NCBI GenBank assembly: GCA_944354535.1 | Contig: CALVPY010000023.1 | Coordinates: 1-37,747 of the forward strand | Origin: an uncultured Clostridia bacterium | Lineage (GTDB): Bacteria > Bacillota > Clostridia > Christensenellales > Borkfalkiaceae | DNA: 37,747 nucleotides | Direction: 5' to 3' | Shown here: one piece after another, positions 23,689 through 31,370 of the stretch | Numbering within the stretch: position 1 is the stretch's first letter | Layout of the letters: the number at the start of each line of letters is the position of its first letter | The notes under the pieces: generated by a model | Told to the model about the DNA's origin: nothing | The model's database searches: none | What the model saw: the letters and a program-made list of their open reading frames with translations, nothing else | Position numbers and translations under genes: made by a program

Positions 23689-25668
23689 TTATTTCCCTAA
23701 AATACGGATCTCGGAAATGCCGACGCTCTCCTGATCTTCGGGCACTTCCACCGTGATGCTGACGGAAGTCACTTCGATGTCGTAGAACTCCGTGAACAGC
23801 GCCGAACCGGACATCAGATAGATGACGCGGTCGCCGTCCGCACCGCCCACCTGACAGTACTCGCCGATATCGAAGGCGAGATCGTGCATGACGCGCTTGC
23901 TGCCGTCCGCGAGCGTCAGTTCGATCTTCGGAATGTTGTAGAACATGGAGCGCTCGAACGCCGAATTGTACACCATGATCGCGCGGATGGTCGTCGCCGC
24001 ATCGAAATCCAGGGTAAACGTTGCCGTTTCGGAGATATACGTCTCGCGGACGTAGCTCATGTACACATCGTTGGCCGTCTTATGGACGGAGAGCAGGCCG
24101 TCCGTCACGTACGCCGCTTCGGCGGAGGCGTCCGTACAGGTGACTTCCATCCCCTCGGCAACATTCTTATAGCCGCTCACCGCTTCGGGCAGGGGCTGCA
24201 GGGAATCGGTCGGGCCGTTGACGTAGGGCACTTCCATATCGTTCCCGTCCTTATCCTTCACCGTGATCCATTTCATCTCGTCCGCAGCCGTATAGCGGTC
24301 AGCGCCCGCGATGTCGTAGTCGCGGTGGCGGTGATAGACGATATAGAGCTGATCGCCCAGCGTCGCAAAGGAGTGATGCCCCGCGCCGGAGATGGTCTGG
24401 CTCTCCGTCGTCGAGGAGCACAGAAGCAGTCCCCCTTCCTCTTCCGTCAGCTTACGGAAGGGGCCCATGGGGCTCTCGGAGATGGCGATCGCCACCTGGT
24501 AAGCGCTCGTTCCGTAGTCGTTCACGGAGAACGTGAGATAGTACAGTCCTTTTCCGTTCGCATCTTCATGATAGAGGACGTGAGGGCCCTCGTTGCAGGA
24601 AGTCGCCTCGTAGCTGACGCCGCGGTTGACGCCTTTTTCCCAATCTTCCACCGTGTAGTAATTTCCCGCCGTACAGATGGCGGCGTTCTCCCAGTCGGGG
24701 GTCAGCCAGTCGAACATATGCACGACCATGATCGCCGTGGGGCGCGACATATTGCAGTAGAGATATTTTTCGCCCGTCACGGGATCGACGAAGGGATGCG
24801 GGTCGATGTTGCCGAAGTAGCCGGCGTTCCAAACGAGCCCGACCTTGTCCGCGTCGTCGCCGCTCTGCATGATACCCATGCGGTCGTTGAACTTATACAG
24901 TTCATCGGGAGCGAACAGGCAGTACCTCGCATAGTAGTGCGGGAATGCGGCTTCATAATAGAGGCCGTCCTCCCGCGAATAGACATAGGCATACTTGCCC
25001 GTGAACTCGTCCTCCGCCGTCATATCGAGGACGTGCCCCGCCTCGGTGTTGTAGCCGTTGTGGACGCGCCCCTTCACGCTGCCGTCCGCCTGCTCAAACT
25101 CGTGGCAGTTCTCTTCCAGGCCGAAATCGACCATGGTGAACGGTCCTTCGGGAGATTCCGACGTCGCAACATACATATTGTACATATGCGAATTGCGCAC
25201 GATGCCCTGTTTGGCATTGGCGTCGGTGTACGTTCCGTCTGCTTCGGGCGTGGCGCTGAAGAACAGATAGTAGAGCTCCGTATCCTCGTCGTAGACGACT
25301 TCGGGCGCCCACAGGTTGCTCGACGTCGCCCTGCGCACGGCATCGGACTGCCGCTGCAAAAACGTGGGGCCGACATCCTCCCAATTCACGAGATCTTTCG
25401 AGCGCATCGTGGTGAAGCTGCCCGAAGTCCCGTAGAGATAGTAATACCCGGAACGCGCCGTGTCGTCGAGAACATCGGGATCGGGATAGCCCTGCTGCTT
25501 ATAGTTGGCGTAAAAGAGCTGGGTATTATATACCGTCCTGCCGCTGCTGTCCTTGTCCTCGCCGCCGTAGTATGAGAGTTCATACTCCTGTGCCGTGCAG
25601 CCCGTGAGCGCGCTGCCGAACACCAGCAGCAGCGAAAGACTTGCTGCAATGAGCTTGGTCCTTTTCAT
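23689..25668 (-). CDS. Glycoside hydrolase family 43-type lipoprotein with C-terminal discoidin-like domain
   Basis: A 659-residue surface enzyme. Lipobox LTGC (Cys24). The five-bladed beta-propeller of GH43 is indicated by QGYPDPDVLD (general base Asp63), NLWAPEVVYDED (about 118-129), NIDPHPFVD (Asp289, pKa modulator) and CNEGPHVLYHE (general acid Glu360). These enzymes release arabinose, xylose or galactose from side chains or chain ends. Residues about 500-659 (EAAYVTDGLLSV, TFTLDFDAATTIRAIMVYNS, ... VGISEIRILGK) match the F5/8 discoidin/CBM32 pattern and probably bind sugar. The order of catalytic motifs is normal. The spacing between blades is unusually long (659 residues overall), so subfamily is uncertain. 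GAGGAGG precedes the ATG; it follows the SGNH gene by 17 bases. Confidence 0.88.
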   Translation of the reverse strand: MKRTKLIAASLSLLLVFGSALTGCTAQEYELSYYGGEDKDSSGRTVYNTQLFYANYKQQGYPDPDVLDDTARSGYYYLYGTSGSFTTMRSKDLVNWEDVGPTFLQRQSDAVRRATSSNLWAPEVVYDEDTELYYLFFSATPEADGTYTDANAKQGIVRNSHMYNMYVATSESPEGPFTMVDFGLEENCHEFEQADGSVKGRVHNGYNTEAGHVLDMTAEDEFTGKYAYVYSREDGLYYEAAFPHYYARYCLFAPDELYKFNDRMGIMQSGDDADKVGLVWNAGYFGNIDPHPFVDPVTGEKYLYCNMSRPTAIMVVHMFDWLTPDWENAAICTAGNYYTVEDWEKGVNRGVSYEATSCNEGPHVLYHEDANGKGLYYLTFSVNDYGTSAYQVAIAISESPMGPFRKLTEEEGGLLLCSSTTESQTISGAGHHSFATLGDQLYIVYHRHRDYDIAGADRYTAADEMKWITVKDKDGNDMEVPYVNGPTDSLQPLPEAVSGYKNVAEGMEVTCTDASAEAAYVTDGLLSVHKTANDVYMSYVRETYISETATFTLDFDAATTIRAIMVYNSAFERSMFYNIPKIELTLADGSKRVMHDLAFDIGEYCQVGGADGDRVIYLMSGSALFTEFYDIEVTSVSITVEVPEDQESVGISEIRILGK

Positions 25669-25685
25669 ATCTTCCTCCTCATTCT

Positions 25686-26690
25686 TTATTTGGTCACGAT
25701 CTCACATCCCGCCTCGGCAAGCGCGTCGGTAAAGACTTTGTAATTTTCCGTCTTGGGATGAATGCCGTCTCTGAGCATACCCGCCGTGATCTTCGAACAG
25801 GTATCCACGCAGGTGATCCAGTCGTACCGCGCGCACCACTCTGCCATGTAGTCGTTGGTCTCGCTCACCTCTTCCGCAAACGAGGTATCCGTCCGCTGCG
25901 TGATGTTGAACCACCAGATGCTGCTCGTCGGATAGGTCGTATGCAGGTACATCATGAGGCGGGTGAGGCTCGCTTCGGTGAACTCCACGCCGTCGCGTGC
26001 GTCATAGAAGTTGTTCGTTCCGATGTGCAGTACGATATTCTTGGGCGCGGTATCGCCGATGATGTCCTCAAACACCGCCTCCCAATGATAGGAAGTCGTC
26101 GAGCTGATGCCCGCGTGCATCACTTCCTTGTCGGCGGCATACGTCTGCATATACTCGCCGATGAAATAGTCGTCCATGAAGCTGTCGCCGATGAAGAGCG
26201 TCGTATCTTCATTGATCGCCCTGCACTTCTCCGCAAGAGAGACGATCTGCCCCGAAAACCTCGAAGTATCGAAGAAGGTTTCCATCGGGGCGTTGTCGCC
26301 GCTGTAGCGGATGACCTCCACTTCCACACGGAAGATGACGTTGAAATGCTCGCTCTCTGCGCGCACGTTGACGACCTCGTCCGTCCGCTTCAGGGGCGTC
26401 ACGATGTTGCCCTCGATCTTGATCTTATCCGTGTCGTAAGTATAGGTGAGTTCCTCTGCCTTCTCGGGCTTCGAGAACACGGGTTCGATCTCGGCAAACG
26501 TATAGTGCTTGTACTGATCGATGTTCACCTTCACATCCTCGATGCTGAGTTCACCGTACTCGCTCGTCTTGTCCGTATCGTCGGGCGGCGTTACGGGAAG
26601 TTTTTCCCCCGCTCCTGCGCAGCCGACCAACAGAGCCATCATCAGCGCCATGACGCCGGCGATGAACAGAGCCCGCCATTTCGTCCTCAT
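25686..26690 (-). CDS. SGNH/GDSL-family esterase lipoprotein
   Basis: A 334-residue secreted, lipid-anchored protein (lipobox LVGC, Cys24). A beta-rich N-terminal region (about 45-130) precedes the hydrolase domain, where all four SGNH blocks are seen: FIGDSFMDD (Ser170), AGISS (Gly194), HIGTNNFYD (Asn226) and DGIHPK (Asp308, His311). Enzymes of this type often remove acetyl or other acyl groups from plant glycans. In first place after the regulator and next to GH43 it most likely deacylates the target polysaccharide at the surface. AAGGAGG sits 6 bases before the ATG. The 57-base gap to the regulator gene contains a GAGCG-GAAA-CGCTC tetraloop hairpin. Confidence 0.88.
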   Translation of the reverse strand: MRTKWRALFIAGVMALMMALLVGCAGAGEKLPVTPPDDTDKTSEYGELSIEDVKVNIDQYKHYTFAEIEPVFSKPEKAEELTYTYDTDKIKIEGNIVTPLKRTDEVVNVRAESEHFNVIFRVEVEVIRYSGDNAPMETFFDTSRFSGQIVSLAEKCRAINEDTTLFIGDSFMDDYFIGEYMQTYAADKEVMHAGISSTTSYHWEAVFEDIIGDTAPKNIVLHIGTNNFYDARDGVEFTEASLTRLMMYLHTTYPTSSIWWFNITQRTDTSFAEEVSETNDYMAEWCARYDWITCVDTCSKITAGMLRDGIHPKTENYKVFTDALAEAGCEIVTK

Positions 26691-26747
26691 ATTGATCCTC
26701 CTTATGAGCGTTTCCGCTCCAAAATCCGAATGTTTTGCTTCCGCCGC

Positions 26748-27716
26748 CTACTGCGGCTCGAGGGTATTGAGTTCGACGGGGAAGATCTCGCGTATGACCT
26801 TCCCGTCGTACTTCTCGATCTTGCGGATGAGCAGCTGCGCGCTCCTCTTCCCGATGGTGCTCAGCTTCCCCCCTACGCTCTTTATTTTGCGGCAGTAGGG
26901 AAGATACTCCGAAAACCGATCGACCCCGTAGATGTCGCCCCGGTAGTCCGTCTTCTCCATCACCTCCTGCACGCCCGCCGCGATCTCGTCGTTGAAGCAG
27001 AAGATGAAGTCGTTCCCGTTCTCCAAGACCCCCTGACGGATCTTTTCCAACGACTTCTCCTTCCCGTAATAATTATAGGAATAGAGGTCGCACTCCAGCC
27101 CGGCGCTCTTGAGCGCGACGCGGAAACTTTCCTGCCTGCCGTCGTAGTTCCAGTTCTTCGAACCGCCCACATAGCACGGCCTCTTCGCCCCGTTTTTGAT
27201 CGCCTGCTGCGCCACAAGCTGCGAACCACGGTAATCGTCCGAATAGATGGCGCTCACGCGATCCTCCTGCGGCTTCAGCCCGCAGGCCAAAAGCGGGATC
27301 TTGTTCTGTTCGCAGTAATCGACGCCTTCCCTCGACACATCCATAAAGGTGAGGATGCCGCACGCCCCGTTCTGGATGCAGGAGATGATATGGCTGACAT
27401 CCAAAGTCCCCCGCACGAGGGAGATGAGCGGACGATACCCCTTCTCTGCCATATAATCGGCACAGTAATCCATACAGACGGAAAAGAAGGGATTGGTCAT
27501 GGAGCTGATGACGACGGCAATGATATTGGAGCGCTTAAAACGCAAAAAACCTGCGATCTTGTTGGGAACGTATCCCATCTCTGCCGCAGTCTGCTTGACT
27601 TTTTCCTTCATTTCCGCGCCGATGTCCGTGCAGTCCCGAAGCGCACGGCTGACCGTATTTTTCGACGTTCCCAGCCGCTCGGCGATATCTTCGAGCGTAA
27701 CGGCTTTCCTCTGCAT
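26748..27716 (-). CDS. LacI-family transcriptional regulator
   Basis: A 322-residue repressor. The N-terminal HTH is textbook (VTLEDIAERLGTSKNTVSRALRD, residues about 5-27) with the hinge PNKIAGFLRFKRSNIIAVV (about 52-70). The periplasmic-binding-protein-like sensor domain follows (NPFFSVCMDYCADYMAEKGY; ICSIQNGACGILTF-like second strand; VYGVDRFSEYLPYCRKIKSVG near the end), expected to bind a sugar released from the glycan. The frame is open to 27869, but AAGGGGG and spacing place the start at ATG 27716 (the ATG at 27722 is too close to the site). It is first in the operon and probably autoregulated: its promoter and that of GH31 hold the same inverted repeat. Sensor ligand unknown. Confidence 0.93.
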   Translation of the reverse strand: MQRKAVTLEDIAERLGTSKNTVSRALRDCTDIGAEMKEKVKQTAAEMGYVPNKIAGFLRFKRSNIIAVVISSMTNPFFSVCMDYCADYMAEKGYRPLISLVRGTLDVSHIISCIQNGACGILTFMDVSREGVDYCEQNKIPLLACGLKPQEDRVSAIYSDDYRGSQLVAQQAIKNGAKRPCYVGGSKNWNYDGRQESFRVALKSAGLECDLYSYNYYGKEKSLEKIRQGVLENGNDFIFCFNDEIAAGVQEVMEKTDYRGDIYGVDRFSEYLPYCRKIKSVGGKLSTIGKRSAQLLIRKIEKYDGKVIREIFPVELNTLEPQ

Positions 27717-27775
27717 CCGCATTCCCCCTTGCCTGCTCTTTCTTCGTGCTTTTTCTGCTCTTCTTCCGAGTAAAG

Positions 27776-27832
27776 TTTTTTTTCTGCTATCCTTCCAGGA
27801 TAGCAGAAAGGGAGTACTCCCTTTCAAAAAAA
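27776..27832 (-). other. Structured 5' leader of the LacI operon
   Basis: On the minus strand, a T7 run (27832-27826) and an A8 run (27783-27776) enclose two back-to-back perfect hairpins: the self-complementary AAAGGGAGTACTCCCTTT (27807-27824) and a 10-bp stem with 3-base loop (27784-27806). The ensemble can fold as a three-way junction just upstream of the ribosome-binding site. There is no T run after the hairpins on the transcribed strand, so it is not a terminator. Confidence 0.65.
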
Positions 27833-27855
27833 TGTCTGTCCGATTTTGCGGTTTT

Positions 27856-27884
27856 ATGGTAACACACATTACAAGTAATGTAAA
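27856..27884 (-). promoter_or_regulatory. Promoter of the LacI operon with palindromic operator
   Basis: Minus-strand -35 TTTACA (27884-27879) and -10 TACCAT (27861-27856), spacer 17. The perfect palindrome ACATTAC-AA-GTAATGT lies at 27866-27881, covering the -35 end and spacer, as at the GH31 promoter. This is the expected binding site of the encoded LacI protein. Confidence 0.8.
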
Positions 27885-28308
27885 TAGGAATCGGGAAATT
27901 CGGAAGAAAAAAATTTTTTGGCGCTCAAAATTTGTACTATACTGATTGAATTTCGATTGTATTTTGAGAATTTATTGAAGTTTTGCGTCATGTCCGATTT
28001 TACGGACGCATTTTTCCGATTTGTAATGTAAAATCGGATACTTTCACGAAAAGAATTTTCAGGAAATAATGATCTTTGTGTTTGAGCTTCTCAACTGCCC
28101 CGAAAAGAGCAGTTTTTCTGCGCCTTAACAACGCAAAAATCGGCCGATTTTACCCGTGAAAGCGCAATTTCACCCCAAAACGGGCGTTTCGCGGGCAAAA
28201 ACTTACGTTACCGCTCCCGTGCGCGGCGGGGGCGGAAAGTTCGCCGCAAACACACGACCGCCCCGAAAGATGCTCCGTTCGGGACGCTCCCAAACATGGA
28301 AAAACGCA
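27885..28308. other. Gene-free region upstream of the LacI promoter with several inverted repeats
   Basis: No credible gene. It holds GTCCG-ATTTTA-CGGAC (27992-28007), CCGATTT-8 nt-AAATCGG (28016-28037, whose centre repeats the 10 bases GTAATGTAAA of the LacI operator), a plus-strand terminator-like hairpin AACTGC/GCAGTT with T5 (28093-28117), and GTGAAA-6 nt-TTTCAC (28156-28173). The motif TCCGATTTT occurs at 27839 and 27993. The plus-strand TATACT at 27938 could be a -10 box but has no good -35. Confidence 0.5.
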
Positions 28309-28350
28309 AAAAGGGCGGGCGTCCGCAGCCTTGCGGACGCCCGCCCTTTT
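28309..28350 (-). terminator. Strong terminator of the epimerase gene
   Basis: A perfect 19-bp stem (28309-28327 with 28332-28350) around a 4-base loop, with the T run on the minus strand. It lies 49 bases after the stop at 28399. Confidence 0.92.
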
Positions 28351-28398
28351 CTTCTTGAACCAACTGTCTTTTCACTCCGCCGCACCCCGAAAGGACGC

Positions 28399-29397
28399 CT
28401 ACGAGATACGCCCCTCCTTCCGCAGCCATGCGACGGTATCTGCGACCGTCTCGCGGATAGAGCGGTTGGAAAAACCGAGCTCCTTCTTTGCCTTCTCGTT
28501 GGAGAATTCGACGTGATGAGAGATGGTATAGAGCGAATAGCGCGTATAAAGGGGCGGCTGTTTCAGGATGGCATAGTAGACTTCCGAAAGGGGCGCGGTG
28601 GCCTTTGCGAGCCACATGGGGAGCACCGTCCTGATCTTCTTGGTGCCGCGCACCTCGCTGATGGTATCGAGCAGTTCCTTGATCTCCACATAGCGGTTGG
28701 AGAGGATATAGCACTCGCCCGTCCTGCCGCGCTCTGCGGCGCTCAGGATGCCCGCCGCCACGTCGCGCGCGTCGGAAAAGTCATAGCCGCCCTTGACGCA
28801 CGCCGTGAGTTTGCCGTTGCTAAAATCCAGCACGAGCTGCGTTAAGTGGCTGTGGCCGAAATCATACGGCCCGAGCATGCCCGAAGGATGCACGATCACG
28901 CAGTCGAGCCCGCGCTCGTTCACCATCTTCAAGAGGGCGTTCGCAGTCTCCGCCTTCGTCTTGGCATATTGCCCCGTGACGAGGGCGGGATCGAATTGCT
29001 TTGTCTCGCAGATGATCTTCTGCCCGCGTTCGGGGATGGCGTGTACGCTCGAAACATACACGAGCCGCGCCCCGATCGCAAGCGCCCTTTCGGCAATGTT
29101 GAGGGCGCCGTTGACGTTGACATCGTACACTTTGGGGTTGAACTTTGATTTGACCGTGACGATAGCGGCGCAGTGGATAACGATGACTTCTGCCCCGTCG
29201 GGAACGGTAAAGATCTCGGAAAGCGTCTCGTTTTTCGTGACGTCGCCCCGATAGACGGTACACCGCAGCCCTTCGAGGGAATGCAGTTTGTCATCGGGCA
29301 GCACGAGGGCGCGGATATCGCACGCCTCCTCCTGTAAGAGACGGATGATGTTATTGCCCAAAAAACCGTTGGCACCGGTAATGATATAAGTCTTCAA
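28399..29397 (-). CDS. NAD(P)-dependent epimerase/dehydratase (extended SDR)
   Basis: A 332-residue Rossmann enzyme of the extended short-chain dehydrogenase type, like dihydroflavonol-4-reductase or sugar-nucleotide epimerases. TGANGFLGNN (about 6-15) binds the dinucleotide; GDVT (about 50), HCAAIV (about 75), SSVHA (active Ser) and YAKTK (Tyr/Lys pair about 142-146) are the catalytic elements. HPSGMLGPYD is also typical of this branch. I propose a TTG start at 29397: the in-frame GTG at 29406 overlaps the AGGAGG site itself, whereas TTG lies 8 bases after it and begins KTYIITGANG, the normal family start. Single-gene unit between its own promoter and terminator. Substrate unknown. Confidence 0.88.
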   Translation of the reverse strand: MKTYIITGANGFLGNNIIRLLQEEACDIRALVLPDDKLHSLEGLRCTVYRGDVTKNETLSEIFTVPDGAEVIVIHCAAIVTVKSKFNPKVYDVNVNGALNIAERALAIGARLVYVSSVHAIPERGQKIICETKQFDPALVTGQYAKTKAETANALLKMVNERGLDCVIVHPSGMLGPYDFGHSHLTQLVLDFSNGKLTACVKGGYDFSDARDVAAGILSAAERGRTGECYILSNRYVEIKELLDTISEVRGTKKIRTVLPMWLAKATAPLSEVYYAILKQPPLYTRYSLYTISHHVEFSNEKAKKELGFSNRSIRETVADTVAWLRKEGRIS

Positions 29398-29420
29398 GAG
29401 GCTCACCTCCTTCTATTATA

Positions 29421-29448
29421 TTTATACCGCTCTTCCCTGCGCGGTCAA
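29421..29448 (-). promoter_or_regulatory. Promoter of the epimerase gene
   Basis: Minus-strand TTGACC (29448-29443) and TATAAA (29426-29421), spacer 16. Just upstream is the inverted repeat GTCAC-8 nt-GTGAC (29460-29477) and a direct repeat CCATGAC (29482-29488 and 29493-29499); either could bind a regulator. Confidence 0.6.
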
Positions 29449-29504
29449 ACTCATATTCCGTCACGACTTTGTGTGACACCGCCATGACCGGACCATGACT
29501 GAAC

Positions 29505-29547
29505 AAAAAACAGCCGAAAAGCGGTCTATTTCCCCCTCTTCGGCTGT
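29505..29547 (-). terminator. Terminator of the HAD-Gfo/Idh unit
   Basis: ACAGCCGAA (29510-29518) pairs with TTCGGCTGT (29539-29547); six T follow on the minus strand. The loop is long (20), partly pairable. It lies 57 bases after the Gfo/Idh stop. Confidence 0.8.
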
Positions 29548-29604
29548 ATCATATCGGTTTTTGCCGCCAAAATGCCGCGCGAAATGCTGCATCATGCCAT
29601 GCGC

Positions 29605-30546
29605 TCAGCGTTCGCTCGGATAGACGAGCCCCATCTGCCGCCTGCATTCGTCGAGGATGCGCATGACGTCCACCGTGTGCGAAGACGGGCAGAAGGCGCT
29701 CTCTTTGCACCCGTTTGCGATCTCCTCCGCAGCGCGCCGCAGCTGCACGGCATACTTGGGCGAGCCGTCCTCAAAGCGCGCCTCCTCTTCGCCCGTGAGA
29801 AGGACTTCCTGCGCCGCGTGGAACCACGGCACGCAAATCGTGCCCTTCTCGCCCTCGATGACGAACTCTTCGCCCTTGAATTCGTCCATATCGATCATAA
29901 GCTCGGCTTCAAAGCCGTCGTAAAGCAGCGTCACCTTCTCCTTGTGGTCGACGCCGCCCTCGACGCTCCCCTCACAGACGATCTTTTTCGGCATGCCGAA
30001 GAGTTCGTAAGTATAGCGGATGGGATAGACGCCGATATCGACGAGCGCACCGCCGAGGCGCACGGGATCGACGAGGCGGGGATTGCCCGAAATGGACACG
30101 CAGTACTTGGCAGTCACCTTTCTGACCGCGCCGAGCTTGGGCAGCCACTTACGGACGGTGAGTGCGGGCGCATTGAACCACGTCCACATGGCTTCGCAAA
30201 GATACAGCCCCTTTTCTTTGGCGAGTGCGAAGGCTTGCTCCGCCTCCCCCGCGTTGACGGTGAAGGGCTTTTCGCAAAGGACGGGCACGCCCGCATTGAG
30301 GCACAGGCGGATATAGCCGAGGTGTTGATCTGCCGTCACGGCGATATAGGCGGCGTTCACGCCCTCCGCCTTCAACGCCTCCTCCGCCGTCAGATATGCC
30401 CGCGCGCCGTACTTGACGGCAAACTTTTGTGCACGCTCGGGCGAGCGGTTCCAGCAGGAGACGACCTTCTGCCCCGCTTCACCCGCGAGCTCATTCGCGA
30501 CTTGCTCGGCGATATTGCCGCAGCCCAAAAATGCCCAACCAAACAT
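29605..30546 (-). CDS. Gfo/Idh/MocA-family oxidoreductase
   Basis: A 313-residue NAD(P)-dependent dehydrogenase acting on sugars, inositols or their derivatives, cytosolic. The N-terminal Rossmann domain starts FGWAFLGCGNIAEQVA (glycine-rich loop about 7-11); VLCEKPF (Lys about 93) is the catalytic-lysine motif of the family; GGALVDIGVYPIRY (about 165-178) is the second family signature that leads to the catalytic His/Tyr position, here Tyr rather than His. The C-terminal half is the usual open beta-sheet domain. AAGGAG precedes the ATG. It follows the HAD gene by 39 bases and is in the same unit. Substrate cannot be read from the sequence. Confidence 0.93.
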   Translation of the reverse strand: MFGWAFLGCGNIAEQVANELAGEAGQKVVSCWNRSPERAQKFAVKYGARAYLTAEEALKAEGVNAAYIAVTADQHLGYIRLCLNAGVPVLCEKPFTVNAGEAEQAFALAKEKGLYLCEAMWTWFNAPALTVRKWLPKLGAVRKVTAKYCVSISGNPRLVDPVRLGGALVDIGVYPIRYTYELFGMPKKIVCEGSVEGGVDHKEKVTLLYDGFEAELMIDMDEFKGEEFVIEGEKGTICVPWFHAAQEVLLTGEEEARFEDGSPKYAVQLRRAAEEIANGCKESAFCPSSHTVDVMRILDECRRQMGLVYPSER

Positions 30547-30585
30547 CGTTTGCTCCTTTGCGGCAGACCCTGCCGCGCTCCGCGC

Positions 30586-31242
30586 TCACGCGCCTTTGAT
30601 TTTTTGATAGAGCTTAAAGACTTCCTCGGGCGTTTCGGCGATCAGGTCCGCGCCCGCAAAAGTAAGCTCCTCGCGGCTGCCGTAGCCGAACAGCACGCCC
30701 ATCGAACGGATGCCGTTCTCCTTCGCGCCCAGAATGTCGTGCTTCCGATCCCCCACCATGAGGGCGCTCTCCTTCGCGATGCCGCTCTCTTTTAAGGCAT
30801 ATGCGATGACATCCCCCTTTTCGATGCGCGTTTCGTCGAGGCTCGCCCCGAAGACGCGCGCAATGTACGGAGAAAGGGCGAAGCGCTCGATGATGCGCTC
30901 CGCGAAGGGCTCGGGCTTGGACGTCGCCACAAAGAGGCGGCACCCCTCGTTTTGCAGGGCACCGAGAAGTTCGGGGATGCCCGCGATGACCGCGTTTTCG
31001 AAAAGCCCCTTCCCTTCGTAGTACTCGCGGTAAAATCGGACGGCGCGGCGGGCTTCTTCCTGCGTCATGCCGTAAAATTCCGAAAAGGACGAAAGCAGCG
31101 GCGGCCCGATGAACGCTTTGAGTTTTGCCCTGTCCCGCTCCTCGATGCCGCATTTGCGGAGGGCATAGAGGACGGAATTGGTGATGCCTTCGAAGGGTTC
31201 GGTGAGCGTCCCGTCGAGGTCAAAGAGGATGTTTTCGATCAT
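30586..31242 (-). CDS. HAD-superfamily phosphatase (phosphoglycolate phosphatase-like)
   Basis: A 218-residue cytosolic phosphatase with a helical cap inserted after the first motif. FDLDGTLTEP (about 6-15) is motif I with the nucleophile Asp and acid/base Asp; VATSKP (about 107-112) is motif II; Lys in EKGDVIAY is motif III; VGDRKHDILGA (about 164-174) is motif IV. This set resembles PGP/Gph-type enzymes active on phosphosugars or phosphoglycolate. The frame extends upstream to 31272, but a GAGG site 7 bases before it makes ATG 31242 the start. Its promoter lies immediately upstream, so the leader is about 12 bases. Confidence 0.92.
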   Translation of the reverse strand: MIENILFDLDGTLTEPFEGITNSVLYALRKCGIEERDRAKLKAFIGPPLLSSFSEFYGMTQEEARRAVRFYREYYEGKGLFENAVIAGIPELLGALQNEGCRLFVATSKPEPFAERIIERFALSPYIARVFGASLDETRIEKGDVIAYALKESGIAKESALMVGDRKHDILGAKENGIRSMGVLFGYGSREELTFAGADLIAETPEEVFKLYQKIKGA

Positions 31243-31260
31243 AGGATTCCCTCGCCCTCT

Positions 31261-31289
31261 ATCATACCCCATCCGCCACCTTCTGTCAA
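31261..31289 (-). promoter_or_regulatory. Promoter of the HAD-Gfo/Idh unit
   Basis: Minus-strand TTGACA (31289-31284) and TATGAT (31266-31261), spacer 17; a near-consensus vegetative promoter 19 bases from the HAD start. Confidence 0.8.
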
Positions 31290-31370
31290 GAGCCCGCGGC
31301 GGAAAAAACCACCTTATTGCAGGCGCCTCCTCGTCGGAGCAGACATATTTCCCTTGGCGCCTTCTCGGGG

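Noticed and set aside
28156-28173. Catabolite-response (cre) site
   Set aside because: GTGAAA-6-TTTCAC resembles one, but the spacing is longer than the cre consensus and it is not near a promoter that I can support.
28156-28845. 229-residue plus-strand frame near the epimerase
   Set aside because: It runs through a strong terminator stem and then antisense to the epimerase gene; no start signal.
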